A stretch of DNA of 12,504 nucleotides, from positions 1-12,504 of the forward strand of contig SKYW01000260.1 in NCBI GenBank assembly GCA_007127695.1. The letters run 5' to 3'. A program made the translations under genes and the position numbers. The stretch is from Balneolales bacterium. Its GTDB lineage: Bacteria > Bacteroidota > Rhodothermia > Balneolales > Natronogracilivirgulaceae. Below are positions 1 to 6,845 of the stretch, one piece after another (within the stretch, counting starts at the first letter, position 1; each line of letters opens with the position of its first letter). The notes below the pieces were generated by a model. The model did no database searches. It had not been told where the DNA came from and worked only from the letters and a program-made list of their open reading frames with translations.

Positions 1-197
1 CAACAGGGATCGTCACGGGTGTGCAGGGTCTTGGACTCCAGGGGGGCGTGGCAGAGTTTCTGGGCAACCCGGTGCTCTCGGCCGATGCCATGATCATGAC
101 CACCGGTGTGCTGACCATGATAGGATTGGCGGCTGGGGTTTTCCCCGCACGCCGGGCAGCGCTTGTCAATCCTGTGGAATCGCTGCGGTACGAGTAG
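1..197 (+). CDS. C-terminal tail of ABC transporter permease (MacB/FtsX type), partial
   Basis: An open frame enters from the left edge (first full codon at position 3) and ends at TAG 195-197, giving about 64 residues. The visible part holds one hydrophobic segment (roughly MIMTTGVLTMIGLAAGVFPA) followed by the ending PARRAALVNPVESLRYE. A transmembrane helix followed by a P-A-R-R-A-A...P-V-E-S-L-R-Y-E tail is the usual end of MacB/FtsX-like permeases, where the helix leads into a short cytoplasmic tail. Such permeases work with an ATPase in lipoprotein release, macrolide or peptide export, or cell-division signalling. The substrate cannot be told from this fragment. The frame lies outside typical ORF calls because its start is missing. 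Family assignment is good; the exact role is unknown. Confidence 0.85.
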   Translation, partial: TGIVTGVQGLGLQGGVAEFLGNPVLSADAMIMTTGVLTMIGLAAGVFPARRAALVNPVESLRYE

Positions 198-391
198 CCC
201 GCCACATTCGCACCACGTTATCCATCCAACCGGTCCGCACTTTTTATTACGACTCTCCAGCGATATATTTGAATGGATACGCAAGTGTCGTGTCGCGGGT
301 TGATGTTTCGCCTGATGAAGATAATATATCCTGACGCGAGGCTGGTGTCAGCGGCAGCCTGGCAACTGGTGTCTGCACTGTTTTGAGACTT
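198..391. other. Intergenic gap between permease and tsaB
   Basis: This 194-nt gap has no credible gene. It contains a perfect TAnnTTTG element (264-271, listed separately) and an 8-nt direct repeat CTGGTGTC at 342-349 and 366-373. No T-tailed hairpin was seen behind the permease gene. Confidence 0.5.
264..271 (+). promoter_or_regulatory. Candidate -7 promoter element upstream of tsaB
   Basis: TATATTTG matches the Bacteroidota -7 consensus TAnnTTTG at every defined position. No TTG is found at the expected -33 distance, only a T-run near 240-245. If used, transcription would start near 277 and leave a leader of about 115 nt before tsaB. The match is seen in the sequence; promoter function is inference. 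Confidence 0.3.
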
Positions 392-1267
392 ATGGACGGC
401 AATACTGATACGGAAAACGTTCCAATCACCGAAAAACCGGTACTCTCCGTCGAAACGGCTACTCCGGTATGCTCCGTGGCCCTTCGGCTCCCGGATGGTA
501 CGGTGCATGAGTTGCGTGCAGAGGGCAAAGGGGTGCACTCTGAGCTGACCTTTGTCTACATTGACCGCCTGCTTGCGCGTGAAAAGCTTGCTGTGAATGA
601 CCTTGGGGCCGTAATTGTCAGTGCCGGACCGGGTTCCTACACCGGGCTGAGAGTGGCGAGCAGCGCGGTGAAAGGATTGCTTTTTCAGACGGACGTTCCG
701 CTTTATGCATGCCAGACGCTCGGCGCCATTGCACTTGGCGCCATGTTTGCCTTGCACGAGACGCACGCCATGCCTACCACGCACACCAAGCATACCACAC
801 CCGCCATGCGCAAATCCGATGCCGGTCCGGGAGTGGATGAGCTGTCGTCCGAAGCATCACGTATCCTCAAAAACCGGGGTACCGATCCCGGCGATGGTTC
901 ACGGCACATGTCAGGGTGCGATGCGGTCATTGACGCACGGCGCAACCATTTGTACCACCAGTCCTGGAAGTTTCTGGAGAATGGGTTGGAGCCGGAATCG
1001 GATGTGGAAGTGCGTGAACTGGAAGAAGTCCTGGAGCGGTGGAAATCGGGTCGGCTTGTGGTTGGAACCGGGGTGGAACGCCTGAAAAAGATTGTTTTTG
1101 ATGCCCCGGGAAATTGGGCTAATATGCTCGTTTCATCCTCACAGAATGTAGTTGGTGCTTCCAATATCCTCGTCGCCCTTGGCCGTTATTCTGAGGGACA
1201 GGTGTGCAGTCTGATAAAAAAAGTCGCACCGGAACATTTTGAGCCTTATTATTACACCGGTCTGTAA
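392..1267 (+). CDS. tsaB: tRNA t6A biosynthesis protein TsaB, with internal insertion
   Basis: TsaB is the ASKHA-fold partner of TsaD in the complex that makes threonylcarbamoyl-adenosine (t6A37) on ANN-decoding tRNAs. The N-terminus has the ASKHA phosphate-loop region (LSVETATPVCSVAL, residues 18-31), then the family signature SAGPGSYTGLRVASSAVKGL (77-96). The DARRNHLYHQ segment (181-190) corresponds to the conserved DAR+xEVY motif. The end, APEHFEPYYYTGL, resembles other TsaB C-termini. ATG 392 is preferred over the in-frame TTG 383, which adds only three residues; neither has a Shine-Dalgarno. At 291 residues it is about 50-60 longer than usual. The excess lies at about residues 120-176, a His/Thr-rich, low-complexity stretch between GAIALGAMF and the DARR motif. 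accD follows after 44 nt. The family call is firm. Confidence 0.93.
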   Translation: MDGNTDTENVPITEKPVLSVETATPVCSVALRLPDGTVHELRAEGKGVHSELTFVYIDRLLAREKLAVNDLGAVIVSAGPGSYTGLRVASSAVKGLLFQTDVPLYACQTLGAIALGAMFALHETHAMPTTHTKHTTPAMRKSDAGPGVDELSSEASRILKNRGTDPGDGSRHMSGCDAVIDARRNHLYHQSWKFLENGLEPESDVEVRELEEVLERWKSGRLVVGTGVERLKKIVFDAPGNWANMLVSSSQNVVGASNILVALGRYSEGQVCSLIKKVAPEHFEPYYYTGL

Positions 1268-1311
1268 GAAACAATCAGACAGTTCCGGAAACACTGTATA
1301 AACATACTGTT

Positions 1312-2163
1312 ATGAGTTGGTTTGAACGCAAAGATCTGAATATTGTCACCAAGTCGCCGAAGGAAATGCCAGAAGGGATCTGGGTCAAGGTACCGGTGAC
1401 AGGTGAGACCGTTCATCGCCGTGAACTGGAGGAAAACAGCTGGGTGGACCCTGTAAGCGGGTATCATTTTCCGATCGGAAGCGATGATTATTTCCATCTG
1501 CTTTTTGATGAGGGGAAATTTACCGGAATGGGTGATCATATACGTCCGGTGGATCCCCTTTCCTTCACGGACCGCAAGGCCTACAAGTCACGTCTTACTG
1601 ATACCCAGAAAAAAACCGGGCTGTCTGATGCAGTGAAAGTTGCCACAGGAAAAATGCGGGATCTTGATATTGTATTGGCGTGCATGGATTTCCGTTTCAT
1701 CGGCGGCAGCATGGGTTCGGTAGTTGGTGAGCGGATCGGAATTGCTATCGATTATGCCAGGGAGCAAAAAATCCCGCTGATCATTATTTCCCAGTCAGGG
1801 GGTGCCCGGATGATGGAAAGCGTGCTGAGTCTGATGCAGATGGCAAAAACCTCTGCCAAGCTTGCCCTTCTTCACGAGGCCGGCGTTCCCTATATCTCGG
1901 TGATGACCAATCCAACCACCGGAGGTGTGACCGCCAGTTTTGCCATGCTGGGTGATTTCAATGTGGCTGAACCGGGAGCACTGATCGGTTTTGCCGGTCC
2001 ACGGGTCATTCGCCAGACAATAGGCCGGGATCTTCCGGAGGGATTTCAGACATCCGAGTACCTTCTTGAGCACGGATTTCTTGATTTCATCGTTTCCCGC
2101 AACAAAATGAAGAACCGCCTGTCACGGCTGCTCAAAATCCTGCTGCACAAGTTTGAGGACTGA
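1312..2163 (+). CDS. accD: Acetyl-CoA carboxylase carboxyltransferase subunit beta, zinc-ribbon cysteines absent
   Basis: AccD pairs with AccA to move the carboxyl group from biotin-BCCP to acetyl-CoA, making malonyl-CoA for fatty-acid synthesis in the cytoplasm. The protein begins MSWFERKDLNIVTKSPKEMPEGIWVK, the normal opening. The carboxyltransferase (crotonase-like) core follows: DFRFIGGSMGSVVGERI (126-142), the SGGARMMES oxyanion segment (162-170), MTNPTTGGVTASFAMLGD (198-215) and GFAGPRVIRQTIG (226-238). Length 283 is normal. The N-terminal zinc ribbon is degenerate: the four expected Cys positions are Val27, Thr30, Asp46 and Ser49, although the surrounding P-x-x-G and G-Y-H spacing is kept. 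From memory this loss is shared by Bacteroidota AccD proteins, so it supports the taxonomic call rather than a broken gene. ATG 1312 has no clear Shine-Dalgarno. Confidence 0.96.
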   Translation: MSWFERKDLNIVTKSPKEMPEGIWVKVPVTGETVHRRELEENSWVDPVSGYHFPIGSDDYFHLLFDEGKFTGMGDHIRPVDPLSFTDRKAYKSRLTDTQKKTGLSDAVKVATGKMRDLDIVLACMDFRFIGGSMGSVVGERIGIAIDYAREQKIPLIIISQSGGARMMESVLSLMQMAKTSAKLALLHEAGVPYISVMTNPTTGGVTASFAMLGDFNVAEPGALIGFAGPRVIRQTIGRDLPEGFQTSEYLLEHGFLDFIVSRNKMKNRLSRLLKILLHKFED

Positions 2164-2390
2164 CGCCGTTTTTTCTCTTCCCGTGATGGGTCGATCGTAC
2201 CTTGGGTAAACACGGAATGGTACCTGCTGTCTGATGTCCGGCGCATCACCGGAACGGTGGTTTAATCGGTTCATAATCACAAAAAGGCCCCATTTCGCAC
2301 ATAAAAGGAATAAAAACGTGCTGATTGGCAGTCCGCTTTTGGTTATTATTGCTAGTCGATTATGGCAATCCGCAGGGAAGAGATAATTAT
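2164..2390. other. accD-obg intergenic region
   Basis: This 227-nt gap holds no convincing gene. It contains a short hairpin at 2245-2261 and, upstream, two mutually exclusive pairings that share one strand: TACC 2198-2201 with GGTA 2205-2208, or GTACC 2197-2201 with GGTAC 2219-2223. A weak promoter candidate for obg is TTG 2325-2327, then 16 nt, then TATTATTG 2344-2351, with one mismatch to TAnnTTTG. Confidence 0.4.
2245..2261 (+). terminator. Weak hairpin downstream of accD, possible terminator
   Basis: Arms 2245-2251 and 2255-2261 form a 7-bp stem (core CACCG/CGGTG, one T-G wobble) around a GAA loop. Only TTTAATC follows, not a proper T-run, so intrinsic termination is doubtful. Confidence 0.25.
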
Positions 2391-3368
2391 ATGAGATTTG
2401 CTGATTACGCGAAACTTTATTTGAAGGCCGGCAACGGCGGATTCGGAATGGCACATTTCCGAAGGGAAAAATATGTGCCGAGGGGGGGACCGGACGGTGG
2501 CGACGGTGGCGACGGGGGCAGTATCCTGCTGGAAGGTGACAGCCATATGAACACCCTTCTGGATTTGCGCTACAAGAAGTTTTTGAAAGCAAAGAAAGGG
2601 CAGCCAGGCGGTTCTTCTCAGAAAACAGGCAAAAAAGGGGAAGATGTCGTGTTGCGGGTGCCGCTTGGAACAGTAGCATACGAAAGCGAAACGCGCCGTG
2701 TCATCGGAGAAGTCGTCCGTCACGGGGAAAAACTTGTTCTTGCCCAGGGTGGCAAGGGTGGACTGGGTAATACGCACTTCAAGACGGCTACGAATCAGAC
2801 CCCGCATTACGCACAACCCGGTGAGCCCGGTGAAGAGATCGTTGTGGAAATTGAGTTGAAGCTCATCGCGGAAGTCGGGTTGGTCGGCTTTCCAAACGCA
2901 GGGAAAAGCACACTGCTGTCGTCACTCTCCGCGGCACGGCCCAAAATTGCAGATTACCCGTTTACAACGCTGGAACCCAATCTTGGTGTGGTCCAGATGG
3001 TCGATCATCGAAGTTTTGTGATGGCGGACATACCTGGAATCATTGAAAAGGCCCACGAGGGCAAGGGACTCGGGCTTCAGTTCTTACGTCATATTGAAAG
3101 GAACAGGATTTTGCTGTTTGTCATCAACGGCATGAGCGACGTTTCGGAAGAGTACCGCATCCTATGTGGTGAATTGCGTGCCTATAGAAAAGACCTGATG
3201 GACAAGCCAAGGCTGGTTGCCATTACCCATCTGGATCTTTTTCCGGAATACACGTTGGATGAACAACCTGACCTCGATGTAGGGTACGTGCCTGTATCGG
3301 CCGTGACCGGATACGGGCTGGATGATCTGAAAGAGCGGATCTGGGAGATGCTTCACGAAAGGGAATAA
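2391..3368 (+). CDS. obg: Obg/CgtA GTPase, divergent G4 motif
   Basis: Obg is a ribosome-associated GTPase acting in late 50S assembly and the stringent response. The glycine-rich Obg domain covers residues 1-158, with VKAG-type opening LKAGNGGFG, FRREKYVPRGGPDGGDGGDGGS and QGGKGGLGN. The G domain follows: P-loop GFPNAGKST (166-174), switch I DYPFTTLEPNLG (188-199), G3 DIPG (213-216) with the downstream EGKGLG, and G5 VSAVTGYGL (302-310). The G4 position reads THLD (279-282) instead of NKxD, which is unusual because N and K contact guanine. ATG 2391 starts exactly at the conserved MRFADYAKLY; the open frame continues 22 codons upstream but with no family similarity. At 325 residues there is no C-terminal OCT domain, which is common. 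dprA follows after 64 nt. Confidence 0.95.
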   Translation: MRFADYAKLYLKAGNGGFGMAHFRREKYVPRGGPDGGDGGDGGSILLEGDSHMNTLLDLRYKKFLKAKKGQPGGSSQKTGKKGEDVVLRVPLGTVAYESETRRVIGEVVRHGEKLVLAQGGKGGLGNTHFKTATNQTPHYAQPGEPGEEIVVEIELKLIAEVGLVGFPNAGKSTLLSSLSAARPKIADYPFTTLEPNLGVVQMVDHRSFVMADIPGIIEKAHEGKGLGLQFLRHIERNRILLFVINGMSDVSEEYRILCGELRAYRKDLMDKPRLVAITHLDLFPEYTLDEQPDLDVGYVPVSAVTGYGLDDLKERIWEMLHERE

Positions 3369-3382
3369 CTGTTACAAATAGG

Positions 3383-3404
3383 GTCTCTGCGAGCTTGCGG
3401 AGAC
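3383..3404 (+). other. Hairpin between obg and dprA
   Basis: GTCTCTGC (3383-3390) pairs with GCGGAGAC (3397-3404) over a 6-nt GAGCTT loop: 8 bp with one T-G wobble. No T-run follows, so this is not a classical terminator. An mRNA processing or stability element between obg and dprA is possible. Confidence 0.4.
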
Positions 3405-3432
3405 GTTCAAGCAGAGGCGAAAAGAAGAAAAC

Positions 3433-4590
3433 ATGGGTACAAGAGAGGATTATGTCAGAGCCAGCCTGGGGCTGTCCATGATACCGTCTGTTGGTGGTGG
3501 CAGGATACGCCGGTTATTCGAGCATTTTGGGGATCCCATGTCTGTTTTTTCAGCCGATTGGGCCTCGCTGTCGGCTGTGGCATCCATTGGCGCCGTAGTT
3601 GCCAGGTCTATAAGGAATTTTTCTGCGTGGGAGGAAGTCGACCGCCTGCTCATGTTGACAAAAAAACATGGAATGGTGCTGCTCACGCCGCATGATGAAT
3701 GCTATCCCGGGCGCTTGCTTCACATTTATGATCCACCTGCCGTCCTGTGGGCAAGAGGCAATACGGAGGCACTTAAAAGGGACTTTATAGCTGTCGTAGG
3801 CACCCGTAAACCGACCCGTGATGGAAGGGACGTGACCATCCGCCTGACAAGGAGGCTTATACAGAAAATACAGGCTGGTATCGTTAGCGGCCTCGCCCAT
3901 GGCGTAGACACGCTGGCCCATCTGGAGGCACTGAGAAGCAAACGCTGTACTGTTGCGGTTCTGGCGTGCGGTCTCGACCGGGTTTATCCTGCCGGTAACA
4001 GATCGCTGGCATTCGACATCATGAAAAGCGGTGGTGCTCTGATAAGTGAATATCCGCCGGGCACAAAACCCGAACCGCATCATTTTCCTGTGCGCAACAG
4101 GATCGTTAGTGGAATGTCCGTTGGTGTGCTCGTAACGGAAACCGGTGTCAGCGGCGGCAGCATGATCACAGCCAGTGCAGCCCTGGATCAGGGAAGGGAG
4201 GTGTTTGCCGTGCCGCACGGCGTTTGGAATGAACGCGGTGAGGGATGCAACAGGATAATCCAGCGGGGGTGGGGGAAGCTGGTTTGTGATGCAGATGATA
4301 TTGTTTCCGAGTTGCCTTTGAACATACGTCTTGATTTGCCATGCAATGGAAACGGGGAGATTCCGATGGCATACCGGCAGCGTATCCAGGAGCGGCTTCA
4401 GAACCCGGAAACAGATCCATCAGAGAAGGCCGTATTGCGGCTGCTTACCGATAAGGAGAGACATATTGACGAAATTTCCCGGGAAACGGGGATCCCATCC
4501 CATGCATTGCTCCCCCTGCTGCTGAAACTTGAGCTGGATGGTATCATCGTACAAGTACCCGGAAAGAAATTCACACTCAGTAAATTATGA
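3433..4590 (+). CDS. dprA: DNA-processing protein DprA/Smf
   Basis: DprA binds incoming single-stranded DNA during natural transformation and loads RecA. The N-terminus has a helix-hairpin-helix-like stretch (LSMIPSVGGGRIRRLFEHFG, 14-33). The Rossmann-like core runs from about 117 to 290: IAVVGTRKPTRDG (119-131), GIVSGLAHGVDTLAH (149-163), VLACGLDRVYP (176-186), HHFPVRNRIVSGMS (216-229), and SGGSMITASAALDQGREVFAVP (240-261). A C-terminal winged-helix domain fills about 329-385 (EKAVLRLL...IDEISRETGI...LLLKLELDGII). Length 385 is normal. Small departures from consensus are VPHG for VPG and GWGKLV for GAKLV. ATG 3433 follows an A/G-rich stretch but no good Shine-Dalgarno. The gene shares its direction with obg, and the next gene begins 76 nt downstream. 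Confidence 0.95.
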   Translation: MGTREDYVRASLGLSMIPSVGGGRIRRLFEHFGDPMSVFSADWASLSAVASIGAVVARSIRNFSAWEEVDRLLMLTKKHGMVLLTPHDECYPGRLLHIYDPPAVLWARGNTEALKRDFIAVVGTRKPTRDGRDVTIRLTRRLIQKIQAGIVSGLAHGVDTLAHLEALRSKRCTVAVLACGLDRVYPAGNRSLAFDIMKSGGALISEYPPGTKPEPHHFPVRNRIVSGMSVGVLVTETGVSGGSMITASAALDQGREVFAVPHGVWNERGEGCNRIIQRGWGKLVCDADDIVSELPLNIRLDLPCNGNGEIPMAYRQRIQERLQNPETDPSEKAVLRLLTDKERHIDEISRETGIPSHALLPLLLKLELDGIIVQVPGKKFTLSKL

Positions 4591-4616
4591 GACACTCAAC
4601 ATTTTTGCATATTATA

Positions 4617-4662
4617 CAGCCCTGCTTCAGAAAATATTCAGATATTCGGGTTCTCAGGGCTG
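4617..4662 (+). promoter_or_regulatory. Perfect hairpin abutting the start of the DUF3109-like gene
   Basis: CAGCCCTG (4617-4624) is perfectly complementary to CAGGGCTG (4655-4662). Inside the loop a second small dyad, AATAT (4633-4637) and ATATT (4642-4646), could stack on it. The right arm ends 4 nt before ATG 4667, so the folded leader would occupy the ribosome-binding region. The dyad is seen in the sequence; a translational control role is inference. Confidence 0.4.
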
Positions 4663-4666
4663 CTTC

Positions 4667-5254
4667 ATGTTTCATGTACAACACACTGTTATTTCCGATG
4701 ACATCGCAACATTTCGTTTTGCATGTGACCTCATGCGATGCAAGGGTGGATGCTGTGTTGTAGGCGACGCCGGAGCCCCTGTCACCCAAAATGAAATTCC
4801 GGTGTTGAACAAGGCCTGGAAAGTGCTTCAGGATGAGCTTCGTCCAAGAGCCAGGGAGGTTGTAAAAGCCGAGGGTCTGATACGCAACGGCTACAGGGCG
4901 CCAGAGCTCAATTGCACGGATGGCAAGGAGTGCGTATTTGTCAGTTACGACAAAAATGATGTTGCCATATGCGGCATACAAAAAGCCTGGATGGAGGGGC
5001 GTTTCGAATGGATAAAGCCACTCAGCTGCCATCTTTTCCCGGTGAGGGTCCTGAAAGCCGGCAACATGGAATATCTTAATCTGGAGTATGTTCCGTCATT
5101 GTGCGGACCTGCTTGTGAACGAGGTGCAGCCGAAGGCATTTACCTCTCGGATTTCCTCAAGGATGCATTTCTGAGGGCTTATGGAGCCGAGTGGTATGCT
5201 GAGTTTCTCAGGGCCTGCGAAGAAGTAAGGGTCAAAACGGGTGTAGAAATATGA
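4667..5254 (+). CDS. DUF3109-like cysteine-rich protein
   Basis: The start MFHVQHTVISDDIATFRFACDL matches the pattern I recall for DUF3109 proteins of Bacteroidota. Eleven cysteines occur in 195 residues: CDLMRCKGGCC (20-30), Cys83 and Cys89 in NCTDGKEC, Cys102 in ICGIQKA, SCHLFPVRV (Cys121), CGPAC (146-150) and Cys184. The CxxxxCxxxCC and SCHLFPxR patterns suggest a metal or Fe-S binding protein akin to the YkgJ/CxxCxxCC superfamily; the true function is not known. ATG 4667 is chosen because family similarity begins there; the frame stays open back to 4529 but that would overlap dprA and has no similarity. Its stop overlaps the rpoN start (ATGA at 5251-5254), so the two are probably translationally coupled. 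Confidence 0.85.
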   Translation: MFHVQHTVISDDIATFRFACDLMRCKGGCCVVGDAGAPVTQNEIPVLNKAWKVLQDELRPRAREVVKAEGLIRNGYRAPELNCTDGKECVFVSYDKNDVAICGIQKAWMEGRFEWIKPLSCHLFPVRVLKAGNMEYLNLEYVPSLCGPACERGAAEGIYLSDFLKDAFLRAYGAEWYAEFLRACEEVRVKTGVEI

Positions 5255-6783
5255 TCCGGCAATCTCAATCAGTCAGACAAAGTCAGACACTGCAACAGCG
5301 ATTGTCGCCGCAGCAGATACAGTACATCAAGCTGCTGCAGTTGCCCACGCTGCAGCTTGAACAGCGGGTCAAACAGGAAATCGAAGCAAATCCCGTTCTG
5401 GAACTGGACGATGATGTAACACTGGATGAGGATAATACGGTATCTGATGATACCGAACAGATAATGGATCCCGATGACCCATCTCCCGGACAATCTGACA
5501 GCGACAGCCCGGAAGATCAGGAATCTGTCGATGACAGCCATGAAATTGACTGGGATTCTTATTTTCAGGATGATGACAATGAGTTTGTTCCCGGCTACCG
5601 GAGCGACCAGGGCGAATGGAAGGATATGCCCAAACCGTATAAGACCGGGTTTATGGAGAGGCTGGAACAACAGGTCGAGCTGCTGGACCTGGACGGAAAA
5701 CAGCAAAAAATCGCTGCTGAAATTATCGGATCCACCGACCCTGATGGTTACCTGAGGAGGGAACTTGACGCTATCATTGATTCCGTAGCATTCAGCGAGG
5801 GTGTTCTGGTATCCAATCAGGAAGCTGAGGATGTGCTTTACCAGATCCAGCGGCTGGATCCGCCAGGTATCGCTTCAAGGAATCTCAGGGAGTGCCTGCT
5901 GGTGCAACTTGAGGTCATGGATTCCAGAAATCCTGCCCGGCAACTTGCCATGGAAATACTTGAAACTTCATGGCCATACTACAAGAAAAAGCATTATGAC
6001 AAAATTCTCAGGAAGCTCAATATCAGTGAAAAGCAGCTTCGTGAAGCCGACCAGGTCATCAAGCTCCTGGATCCGAAACCCGGTGAATCTGAAGAGTACC
6101 TGAATCCGGATCAGTTCATCATTCCCGATTTCGAAGTCTACTACGAGGAGTCCATGGAGGAATCAGATGGTGAAACGGGCGATTTTGTAATCAGGATGCA
6201 TCACCGGAACGTTCCGAGTGTACGGATATCCCGTCACTACAAGGAATTGTGGGACTCCATGGATAAAAATAGCAACAGGAACGGTGATGAGGAAACCCGG
6301 CAGTTCATAAGAGAAAAAATGGACTCTGCCCGTTGGTTCATTGAGAGCATACAGCAGCGTAAAAACACGCTTATGTCCGTCATGAAAACCATTGTGGCAT
6401 TGCAGGAGGATTTTTTCCGGACCGGCAAGGGTATCCGTCCCATGATCCTGAAAGATGTGGCAGAGCGTGTCGGTATGGATATTTCCACGATTTCGCGGGT
6501 AGTAAACGGCAAATTCGTCCAGACTCCATTTGGCGTATTTGAGCTTAAATACTTTTTTTCAGAAGGTTTGGAAACCGATTCGGGTGAGTCCGTATCCAAC
6601 AGGGAAATAAAAAATATCCTGCTTGATCTCGTGAGTAAAGAGGACAAGATGAATCCGCTCAGCGATCAGGCCCTTGCCGATGAACTGTCCAGAAAGGGAT
6701 ACCCGGTCGCCCGGCGCACCATCAGCAAATACAGGGAACAGCTCAACATTCCAGTGGCACGTATGAGAAGAGGAATCGGGTAG
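5251..6783 (+). CDS. rpoN: RNA polymerase sigma-54 factor RpoN
   Basis: Sigma-54 directs polymerase to -24/-12 promoters and needs an AAA+ activator. Region I at the N-terminus is Q/L-rich: QTLQQRLSPQQIQYIKLLQLPTLQLEQRVKQEIEANPVLE (12-51). Region II (about 52-113) is a long acidic linker full of D and E. The core-binding domain follows (about 128-330; LDPPGIASRNLRECL at 202-216), then the HTH region (MILKDVAERVGMDISTISRVVNGKFVQTPFG, 398-428) and the RpoN box ARRTISKYRE (487-496). Length 510 is normal. ATG 5251 overlaps the preceding stop, and there is no separate ribosome site. No sigma-54 activator gene lies in the window. The gene ends 62 nt from the convergent membrane-protein gene. Confidence 0.97.
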   Translation: MIRQSQSVRQSQTLQQRLSPQQIQYIKLLQLPTLQLEQRVKQEIEANPVLELDDDVTLDEDNTVSDDTEQIMDPDDPSPGQSDSDSPEDQESVDDSHEIDWDSYFQDDDNEFVPGYRSDQGEWKDMPKPYKTGFMERLEQQVELLDLDGKQQKIAAEIIGSTDPDGYLRRELDAIIDSVAFSEGVLVSNQEAEDVLYQIQRLDPPGIASRNLRECLLVQLEVMDSRNPARQLAMEILETSWPYYKKKHYDKILRKLNISEKQLREADQVIKLLDPKPGESEEYLNPDQFIIPDFEVYYEESMEESDGETGDFVIRMHHRNVPSVRISRHYKELWDSMDKNSNRNGDEETRQFIREKMDSARWFIESIQQRKNTLMSVMKTIVALQEDFFRTGKGIRPMILKDVAERVGMDISTISRVVNGKFVQTPFGVFELKYFFSEGLETDSGESVSNREIKNILLDLVSKEDKMNPLSDQALADELSRKGYPVARRTISKYREQLNIPVARMRRGIG

Positions 6784-6845
6784 ATCGAATTTCTCCGATC
6801 ACTGTCGGGATACCAGATGCGACCGGTGAAAAAATCCTGCAGGTT
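6784..6845. other. Convergent gap between rpoN and membrane-protein gene
   Basis: This 62-nt gap separates two stop codons. A small dyad GATCG (6783-6787) / CGATC (6796-6800) sits just behind rpoN without a T-run. No convincing terminator is visible for either gene. Confidence 0.3.

Noticed and set aside
218..793. A 191-codon minus-strand frame covering the tsaB promoter and 5' half
   Set aside because: It overlaps a well supported tsaB, is rich in Arg/His as shadow frames are, and has no recognisable domain.
2325..2353. Possible sigma-54 (-24/-12) promoter upstream of obg
   Set aside because: GG and GC pairs are present but not at the required 10-nt spacing.
2325..2390. Longer Obg start 22 codons upstream
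   Set aside because: Family similarity begins precisely at ATG 2391, and the upstream stretch includes a possible promoter.
2493..2519. Short tandem GGTGGCGAC repeat in obg
   Set aside because: It encodes the conserved glycine/aspartate-rich stretch of the Obg domain, so it is explained by protein sequence.
2122..2679. A 185-codon minus-strand frame across the accD-obg gap
   Set aside because: It overlaps the end of accD and the conserved glycine-rich Obg domain, so it is a shadow.
3550..4218. A 222-codon open frame on the minus strand opposite dprA
   Set aside because: It is antisense to conserved DprA motifs, and its translation looks like composition-driven noise.
4529..4666. Upstream extension of the DUF3109-like frame into dprA
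   Set aside because: The added 46 codons overlap the dprA end in another frame and lack family similarity; ATG 4667 fits the family start.
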